DNA from: Owenia fusiformis
Lineage: Eukaryota > Annelida > Polychaeta > Sabellida > Oweniidae
Direction of reading: 5' to 3'
Length of the DNA stretch: 64,000 nt
NCBI GenBank assembly: GCA_903813345.2
Contig: CAIIXF020000012.1
Coordinates: 7,523,615-7,587,614 of the forward strand
A program made the position numbers and the translations under genes. How positions within the stretch are numbered: position 1 is the first letter of the stretch; each line of letters begins with the position of its first letter. A model generated the notes under the pieces. That model ran no database searches, was not told the origin of the DNA, and was given only the letters and a program-made list of their open reading frames with translations. Of this stretch, positions 56,059 to 64,000 are shown piece by piece.

Positions 56059-57525
56059 ATGTTTCGATTTGTCTCCAACGCTAGCCTTGTCTTTTGGATG
56101 GTGTTCATTCCATCTGTATTCCGCTATCAGAGCTACTGTCATCAAATAATGGATAAAATTCAGAGGAAAATCCTATCTGAGCGCGATATGGACTTAAATG
56201 CAGAAGAAAATACAAGTTTTTCAGGAAAACGTCTGGAAGAACGCAGTATATCATCTTTGCGTGATATAACATTGGGAGTCTATTCCCATGTTTTGAGAAA
56301 GAAAAGAGAATTACAAGAAGAAGTTTGTAGTTCGGCTGCTTCAGATTTTAAATGTAGTGATGCAGAAAGATCCTGCCGAGATCGATGTGGTGATAGAGTG
56401 ACTATCGAAAATGCGACGCAGTTTTACTGCCATTGTGATGAAATATGTTCGCACTATGGTGATTGTTGCCGAGATTATGGGTACCAATGTCAAAATTGTA
56501 ACGCTACTGAAAGAGGTATCATCGAATCTAACCAGACCCTCATTGATATCGGAAATGATAGTTGCGCGCCTGTTTTTGTTGATAAAACACAACGTGCAAA
56601 TTACCAATGCAGGCGTGTTCAGGGAGTCGTGCGGGTGTACCTTAAAGTAAGTTGTCATGCGGACTATAAGAATTCTGCATTGGAGAAGAAATGCTTAAGT
56701 GGAGATGAGCCCTATTCAAAAATTCCGTGCTACGATGTCATTAAAAATGAACATTACAAGAATAAATACTGTGCCGAGTGTAACTTCGTTGATGCAGCGC
56801 TGTCTTGGAGACTGAAAATCGAATGCATAAATGAGGATTTCTTGAACGGTTTAAATCTTGGAAGCTTGAATACTCTAAGCATTATGGGATTAATAGAAGA
56901 TACAATAGAACTTGGTCGTGGGTGTAGAATCGAGTATTTGGAACCTTTGTTGGACACGTTTGAGAACGTCCCACAGGTACGTCCATGCATCAGTACTCAG
57001 TTTGAGTGTGAATATTGTGAGGACACAACTCTGGCAGCACTTTGCCATACCTACGGGTTAGACCCAATTGATGATTGGAATGTTTATCACAACCTTTATT
57101 GTTGGAAATGTAATAAACAGTTCGGAAGACCGAGAGGGCAACCGTACCCTCAACTATGTCAACTTGTCCAATTCGGAAATAGGCAGGACCCGTTTAAAGA
57201 TCTTACGATACTTTCGTTTCAAATTCTAATGGACGTTACAGGAGACACCATCAACGTAAGAACTGTCGCTGATCAGCCAAGTACGAAAATAGCTGAAGTG
57301 GAGCTTTCCTGTTCCGGTGACTCGTTTCAATGCCAATTGAAGCGTTGTCATGGCAATTTGACAAGAGTTGGAGATGAATGTGTTGTGAAGGGGTTTGAGA
57401 GATCGAGGAGTTCAACGGTGACCTCAATAACTACAGAACGGAAGATAAAAGCGGCGGCAAGTGCTATGGCCGATATTTCACCGTTACTGAGGTGGATTTT
57501 GATCCCCGCAATCATCATGCAATAA
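56059..57525 (+). CDS. Secreted/surface somatomedin-B, Cys-rich protein
   Basis: Intronless frame of 488 codons. The N-terminus has a hydrophobic signal or anchor (residues about 8-22). A linker with several dibasic sites follows. Residues 106-144 form a somatomedin-B domain with all eight cysteines (Cys106, 110, 124, 126, 130, 136, 137, 144) in C-x3-C...CxCDxxC...CC-x6-C spacing. From about 165 to 440 there is a long Cys-rich region with repeated YCAECN and YCWKCN words. The C-terminus ends in a short hydrophobic tail (PLLRWILIPAII) after small residues, which could be a GPI-attachment signal. Similar SMB plus Cys-rich ectodomains stand in front of adhesion-type receptors in marine invertebrates (inference). 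No 7-TM region follows in this frame. Confidence 0.7.
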   Translation: MFRFVSNASLVFWMVFIPSVFRYQSYCHQIMDKIQRKILSERDMDLNAEENTSFSGKRLEERSISSLRDITLGVYSHVLRKKRELQEEVCSSAASDFKCSDAERSCRDRCGDRVTIENATQFYCHCDEICSHYGDCCRDYGYQCQNCNATERGIIESNQTLIDIGNDSCAPVFVDKTQRANYQCRRVQGVVRVYLKVSCHADYKNSALEKKCLSGDEPYSKIPCYDVIKNEHYKNKYCAECNFVDAALSWRLKIECINEDFLNGLNLGSLNTLSIMGLIEDTIELGRGCRIEYLEPLLDTFENVPQVRPCISTQFECEYCEDTTLAALCHTYGLDPIDDWNVYHNLYCWKCNKQFGRPRGQPYPQLCQLVQFGNRQDPFKDLTILSFQILMDVTGDTINVRTVADQPSTKIAEVELSCSGDSFQCQLKRCHGNLTRVGDECVVKGFERSRSSTVTSITTERKIKAAASAMADISPLLRWILIPAIIMQ

Positions 57526-58289
57526 TAGTCTCCCGTGTTTGTTTCACCCGAGTGAGCAACTTGAGAATATTGTTTATTGCTTTTTCTCTCTACCTTATTC
57601 GGCGTGTTATATGAAGCTTGGACAATTTCTAAAGACAAATTCCTGAAGCTGAACACTTATTAAATTATTTGTATACATTCATCAAAACATCGATGGATCA
57701 AGATGGCATTGGTAGCTCGAATGACTCAGCACTTAAAATTAAAGTTTGCATCACGGCCTTTACCAAAATGCAGTGTTGACGAAACAAGACAAGATTTGTC
57801 CAATTCATATTTACTACAATACATAATAAATTACGCCCTGGACTCATGCATTGCAGTGCAGTGTAAATATATGAAATACTGTGTTCAAACTGGCTGGAAC
57901 CGGACACACCTTGCCTAGTTATGTGTGAATTAAGGAGTCAAGCCCTGGACTCTAAGCAATGTGGATTGAATCATTCCTCCAAAAGGTGTTATTTCTATCC
58001 AGGGAATAACGCCTGAGTGGAATGAATCAGCCACACTCACATCAGATCTTGGACTTGATTCGGTGGATTTAATCGCATGTACTGTTCATCTTTCAACGAT
58101 TCTAGCAAGGCGTATTTCCCGAAGCCCCTTGGGCCAGAGAAATACAACTTGCAGAATCTTATTGAGAATGTCTTACAACAACAAGAATGATTAGAACTTA
58201 TTCGTTTTCATATAATAGGGTAGAGTACTGTCTAAGTTGTTCAAAAAGTTCACGGAAAAATGCTCTCATTTCAAAAGCTTTTGATAATT
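57526..58289. other. Gene-free stretch
   Basis: Downstream of the somatomedin-B gene; no further exon or repeat recognised. Confidence 0.4.
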
Positions 58290-58495
58290 TTTTTATGAAA
58301 TTTTCACAGCATCCAAGAACTATCTTGTTATTGATTTGTAAAATGCCTAAACACATGTTAAACAGCGGTGACATATGAAACTGTTTATTTCATATGGTGA
58401 AAAGCCATATGGGGAATCATGATTTAGTGGGAGTAAATTAATAAATGTCTTATTCAGAACAAAAATATTTTCATTTTCATTTTCTGACAAGAGAT
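58290..58495 (+). repeat. 206-bp direct repeat, left copy
   Basis: Identical base for base to 61008-61213. The two copies exactly border the LINE insertion 58496-61007, and sequence identity stops at its two ends. It reads as a very long target-site duplication. Confidence 0.9.
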
Positions 58496-61007
58496 TGTAT
58501 TGTATTGTATTGTATTGTATTGTATTGTATTGTATTGTATTGTATTGTATATTCTTTATTTCCTCCATTAAATGAAGATTACAATTTAACATTTTAACTT
58601 AACTCAAAATTAAGGACAAATAAAATAATAATAATAAATATACATTATTTACAAATATTCCAGGTATTTACATATTTAAATGTAGTACAGCATGGTTTAG
58701 AATATAATCTATTTTCACCGCAGATACTATTAAAAATTGTTGCCAAATGCAATCATTACAATCAAATAACATATCTGTTCTGCTACCTAAAATAGTTTCA
58801 AGAAATATCTCATCATCAGTATTAAATAACGCCACTGAGTCAACAACTCCTAATGTATCAACAACAGCATTAAATAGATTATCTCTTTCTTGAAATAGTA
58901 CTTGACACTGTAATAATATATGTTTTGTGATGTCATTCGTCACACTATTGCAAAGAGGACAGCATCTATCAGTTTCTGAGTTCAGTATTAATAAGGATAA
59001 AAGCTGTCCCAATTTCCAAGTGTGAGATGGATAAATAATTCCCAATTTCCAATGTATTATTGGTTCGTACATTGTATGACTATTTCTAAAGCGATATAGA
59101 GAGGCATCCTGATCCAGCATTTGTTGCCATAATTGCTGTTGTTTTGAAAAGATTTGTGCGTTAACTATCATTTTCCATTTGGATTTATGCATTACAACAG
59201 TAGTTTTAATATAACGTTCAAACTCAGTATATAAAAAAGGATAAGAATCTTTAAGTTGCAGAATATCAGCCAAAAAGCCCATTTGTTTGAGGTGTAAAAC
59301 GTTTCTAACCAGCAAGCTAGATATTCTAATTAGTAAAATCTGTTTTTGAACATATAGATTATCAGTTCTCAGTAATCTGCCAAGAAACAGGAATTTCATT
59401 TTATTGATGTAACTCTCAACGAACAATAGACCAAGCGTGCTCAAGACTATAGCACTAGGTGTTCTTATAGGGAAACCTTGAATTCTTTTGGCAACCTGTC
59501 GTTGAGCACGCTCGAGCTTTTCCATTTCATTTTGTTTAATATTGAACCAAAGTTCACACCCATAAAATGCAGAAGGCATTATAATATTTTTCCATATTTT
59601 GGCACTAGTTAAAGGGTTGGGACCATTACGGTTCATACCAATAAAACACAAAGAGTTAAAAGTACGTGTTGCTTTAAGACAAGCTTCCGTTATAGCTGCC
59701 TTAGAGCTTACATGAGTATTAGAGTCAATGATATTGCCTACGTATATTTGTTGGTGTCTAGTTGGAAGGGATTCACGTCCAAGGTGCCAACGTGTTTCAT
59801 CATATCGTTTTAAATGCAAATCATACATTAATATGGCACTTTTACATTTATCTAAGGGGAATCCTGCAGTTTATATAATTTTACAAAAAGTCCATTTCTG
59901 TACAATAAGTCAAAAGCTTGGAGATTATCAAGCATGGCTGTGAAAATGGGAGAGTTTCTCTCTTGGAAATGAGCTACTATTTCTTTAAAAACGAATGTGG
60001 CCATTTGACTCCCGCCATTATGGGCAAATTGCAATTTGTGCGGAACATTTGCACATTTTAAGATATGCATATTCCTTTCCAAGAGAATAGTATCCCAAAG
60101 TTTGTTAATAACAGAGGTGAGTGTAAGTCCTCTATAGTTTGTCCTGATTAATTTATCTTTTTTCTTGCCCTTGTACAATGAAATAATGACGCCAATTTTT
60201 GGGTTTTGCGGGACATATTCTAGCCTAATCATTGCATTGAATAGGTCAGTGATCACCTTAACTAACATGCTACCACCGTTTTTAAGATGTTCATTAGTTA
60301 CCATATCTAAACCAGGAGCTTTGTTATTAGGACTCTGTACAATGATATCATGTATTTCCTGAGTAACGATAGGATTAATTAAGGTAGTATCATGGTTTGA
60401 AAATGATTCTTTGTAATTGCGTTGGAACTCAGTTTCAATATTTCGCATAAAGTCATTATCAAAATGTGGAAACTGTTTGGGAGTCCCTAACATCTCAAAA
60501 TGATCTGCCCATGCGTCCCTAATTAGACATGGATCTCTAATTAGTGTTCCATCAACTAGTAATTCGTGCGAATTTGTTTTACGTTTTCTGGATTTCCTAA
60601 CCAGACGATAGAAATCATTTATGTTGAGCTCAGCAGCTTTGTCAAATTTAGAATCAAGATTACGTTCATAATTTATTTTAGCCTTCCGCAGTTCTGCACG
60701 AAAGAGACGTTTAGCATCTTTATATTGTGTTAAAGCTACATTGTTATGATTTCTTGGTCGTCCTGCGGAGATCCAAATGCGTCTAAACTGTCGCATTGAT
60801 ACATAAAGATTTTTAACTGCACCATATTTCCAAAAAGGATTCAAAAAGTGGTGAAATTGAGATTTAGGTATCGCAAGGTCTGCTGCATCATTTAAACAAT
60901 CGACAATTTCATGTGTCAACTTTTCCAAATCAGAATGATTATGTGCATTCGAAACGTTAATTTATTTTAGTTTACTCTTAACAAAATTACGATATCTAGT
61001 GAGCTGG
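58496..61007 (-). mobile_element. 5'-truncated, internally deleted LINE with ATACA tail
   Basis: Minus-strand non-LTR retrotransposon. Its 3' end is a pure pentanucleotide tail (eleven TGTAT units on the plus strand, 58496-58550). The first frame, 60928-59852, starts after the endonuclease region, carries reverse-transcriptase motifs (NNKAPGLD, NYRGLTLTSV, AMLDNLQAFDLLYRNGLF) and then stops. The second, 59828-58668, resumes with a KCKSAIL-type segment and ends with the CPLC-x7-KHILLQC knuckle. The catalytic Y-x-D-D block and its surroundings are missing between them. Perfect 206-bp flanking repeats mark the insertion. Confidence 0.85.
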
Positions 61008-61213
61008 TTTTTATGAAATTTTCACAGCATCCAAGAACTATCTTGTTATTGATTTGTAAAATGCCTAAACACATGTTAAACAGCGGTGACATATGAAACT
61101 GTTTATTTCATATGGTGAAAAGCCATATGGGGAATCATGATTTAGTGGGAGTAAATTAATAAATGTCTTATTCAGAACAAAAATATTTTCATTTTCATTT
61201 TCTGACAAGAGAT
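61008..61213 (+). repeat. 206-bp direct repeat, right copy
   Basis: Second copy of 58290-58495, with no difference found by eye. It adjoins the truncated 5' end of the LINE. Confidence 0.9.
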
Positions 61214-61259
61214 GCAAAATTGGCATCTTAGAATTTGGCCATCATTTTTGAAAGGCTGA

Positions 61260-64000
61260 AATTATATTTATTTATTTATTACAGTGTCACCCGTAATTAT
61301 ACGGCCAGCCTCCAAAGGCTTATGAGACACAATTACAATCATATTATAAGCAGATAAGTTAGAATTAACATTTACTTTAATCTATCTTTAGCCTCCAAAG
61401 ACAAAAGCAAAAAATTTGAAACATATTTACAGAGTGATTTAGAATTCAATAAGTACATTGTTTTCTTTTCATTATCACAAGACTCAAATAGATCATATAT
61501 ACCTTTTACTTTACAAAACATTTCCTCTCTTAATTTATGATTAACTTTACACTTGAATAAAAAATGAAACTCATCACCTATTTCATTCTTACATTGCCTA
61601 CAATATCTCTCTTGACTTGGTATATTCTGCCACCTACCCGTTTCAATCTCTAAAGGTAAAGTGCCAGATCGAAATTTAGCTAAAACAGATCTTTGTTTTC
61701 TACTCAAAAAATTACAAAATATATATTCAGACCTTTGAAAAGATAATTTAAAGCTCTTATAAAAAGTCAATTTTCTTTTTTCCCTAACTGTCTCCAACCA
61801 TTGAGTTTCATGTAATTTCATTAATTTTCCTTTCATTTGATTCACAAATCTTTTTAAATCTTTACATTTTTTAATATCATCATACATATTCAGCATGTCA
61901 ACACTTTTACATATGCTCTGGATTTCTTCGTTCCAGGTAAAATCACATTTCAATTTGGCTAAGCTTAAATCCCATCTAAATGCTTTCTTTGCCATATTGG
62001 CCTCTTCACAATTAACAACTAACCTATACAATAATCGAATACCTTCTATATAATGTCTTATATAATTTGGGGTCCATCCACACTCGCCTTCTAAAAAGCT
62101 GATAGGGCATTTTTTACTGACACCCAAGAAGGTCCTTATGGCATTAAATTGTATTTTATTGGTAAAACTATGAGTTTTTCTATGCAGACCCCAGATTCCA
62201 GATGCATAATCCATTACCGATGCGACTGTGCTGTGATATAATTTTGTGTAAATATCAAAGTGTAAACCTTTCAATTGTAGGTACTTTGACCTCATAGCTC
62301 CAAGCGCTTTACTTCCAGAATAACTTACTTTTTCAGCAGTTAAGAAAAAATCTAAGTTATAAGTAATATCTATACCAAGATAGTGATATTTATCTGTTAC
62401 ATCAAGTGAAGATTTACCATATTTGAACTCTAAACTTTTCATATTTCTTCTTTGATACCACCATCACCTTGGTTTTATCAGTATTAATTTTCAACTTCCA
62501 AGTATTTGACCAACGATATAATGTATCTATCTGTTTTTGCAAACCATCTTTACTACTCGATATCAAAACAACATCATCTGCATACATTAACAAGCTTAAC
62601 ATGCCTTCATTACCCATGTGTACACCACATTTTAGGTTGTTAATACTTTCACTTAAATCATCGATATAGATAGAAAATAGGGTCGATGAAACGCTATCAC
62701 CTTGTCTTATACCCTTTTCCATCTCAAACCAATCAGTTTCTGTGTCATTTAGTTTAATGCAACCTTTTACATTTGAATACAGGGTCATTATAATATCTAA
62801 CATTTTCCGTTTATACCTTTCATCTTCATTTTATGAAACAATAGATCCCTATTTACAGAATCAAATGCACATTTGAAGTCGACGAAACAGAAATAAGTAT
62901 CCATATTAAAATATTTTCGTATTCTAGCCACAGTCGTTAATGTAAAAATATGTTCTATGCATGAACGAAACTTTCTGAATCCATTTTGCTCTATACAAAG
63001 TATCTTGTGCTCATTAAGAAACCTCACTATTCGGCTGTTTAAAATAGATGTAAATGCTTTAGCAACAGTTGATAATAAGCATATTGCTCTATAATTTAAT
63101 GGAACTTTACTGTCCTTTCCTTTTTTTAATATAGGATGAATGATAGAATATAACCAAGCATCTGGAATAATGTTGTTTGTAAAACAAACATTAAAAAGTT
63201 TATACAATAACATTTTCAGCGATGGTAGTTTCAGTATCTCATTTGGAATATTATCCATACCAGTACTTTTCTTATTTTTCAACTTCGATATGGCATACCC
63301 AACCTCTTCTAGAGTAATGGTACTGTTTAACAACTCGTCTTCTTGAATATTCTCTTTTGCTATATGCTTATTTTCGTCAAGCTCAAACAACGCGTTAATA
63401 TTATCTACTTCAATTTTATCATTATCATCTTTCTTGTAAACTGTTTCAAAATCTTGTTTCCACTTTTCCAATATAACATTCTTATCTGTTGAAACTTCAT
63501 TATTTTCCAGTAACACAGATGCAAAAGTATTCATCGATTTCTTTTTTGGAAAAGTCTCATTTAAGTATTTCCAAAATGACGATCCATCGTGTCTAAAATT
63601 AGACAAATTGTTACGTATATTAGAATAATGCTGCCGCTCCTTTTGTCGTAATAGCTTATCAAAATCTTTTCTGATTTGTATATAACGCACTCTAAGGTTT
63701 TGCTTATCTTCATGCTTTCTAGTCTTTGAATACAGTCTTTCAAGATTGACAAGTTTTTTTCTCATCTCAGATAGTTCAGCATCCCACCATGGTTTATTTC
63801 TTTTTATTAAACGTTTCTTTGATTTGGGTTTAACTTCTTTGAATGGTAAGCTTTCATCCATTTCAGAATGAATTATATCTAAAATCTCACCAACAATTTC
63901 ATTTATAGAACTGTTCATTGAATCATAATCGTCTAATTTTGTAATCATACTTGAGATCCCTGATCTGAAGTTTTCGCTATCCAGAATGTCTTTTTTCATA
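61260..64000 (-). mobile_element. LINE retrotransposon with two frameshifts, running off the window
   Basis: Minus strand, three overlapping frames of one reverse-transcriptase polyprotein. 63999-62797 has the N-terminal RT part (STGMDNIPNEILK, NYRAICLLSTVAKAF, FVDFKCAFDSVNR). 62803-62414 has GIRQGDSVSSTLFSIYIDDL and the catalytic MYADDVVLIS. 62442-61372 has the thumb and the C-terminal CRQCKNE-x4-FHFLFKC knuckle. One missing base near 62800 and another near 62440 explain the breaks. The tail is a short ATTT repeat at about 61263-61280. The endonuclease end lies beyond 64000. Different family from the neighbouring LINE. Inactive copy. Confidence 0.85.

Overview
The window looks like AT-rich nuclear DNA from an animal, most likely a marine lophotrochozoan and perhaps a bivalve or other mollusc. 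Genes are split by GT/AG introns, gene density is low, and much of the sequence is non-autonomous transposon debris. The gene types fit that view: an ankyrin/SOCS-box protein, a JAKMIP-type coiled-coil protein, C-type lectin and PAN exons, an intronless somatomedin-B protein and a very large intronless membrane protein. The species assignment is inference. No tRNA, rRNA, CRISPR array or bacterial operon was seen.

Layout. 1-15 kb is mostly repeats: minisatellites, a hAT-like element with an 8-bp target duplication at 4.4 kb, and small foldback elements at 3.0, 5.2 and 8.6-9.0 kb. It holds one minus-strand first exon of an unknown Tyr/Ser-rich protein (6.2-6.8 kb). 15.8-16.6 kb carries the first coding exon of a JAKMIP-family gene on the minus strand. 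16.8-22 kb is a run of nested mobile elements. 22.5-24.9 kb is a three-exon ASB-type gene (plus strand) whose last 3' splice site lies in a four-copy tandem repeat. 26.06-30.02 kb is a 4-kb element with arms of about 0.89 kb. 31.1-32.5 kb is an uninterrupted plus-strand gene closely resembling bacterial CqsA/LqsA quorum-sensing autoinducer synthases. 38.2-44.4 kb holds minus-strand exons of a C-type lectin with an unusual C-terminal domain, and a signal-peptide plus PAN exon that may belong to it. 48.3-51.4 kb is an intronless 1046-residue multipass membrane protein (minus). 56.1-57.5 kb is an intronless somatomedin-B, Cys-rich secreted or surface protein (plus). 55.1 kb and 58.5-64 kb hold LINE retrotransposons on the minus strand, one of them a fresh 5'-truncated copy between perfect 206-bp direct repeats.

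The genes do not form a pathway. The most unusual item is the CqsA-like enzyme: an alpha-oxoamine synthase with conserved PLP residues and a basic N-terminal extension like a mitochondrial presequence, in repeat-rich animal DNA. The simplest reading is an ancient, domesticated horizontal transfer. Other points of interest are the tandemly duplicated splice acceptor, the 206-bp direct repeats around a LINE, and several filled/empty insertion sites that can be read within this one window.
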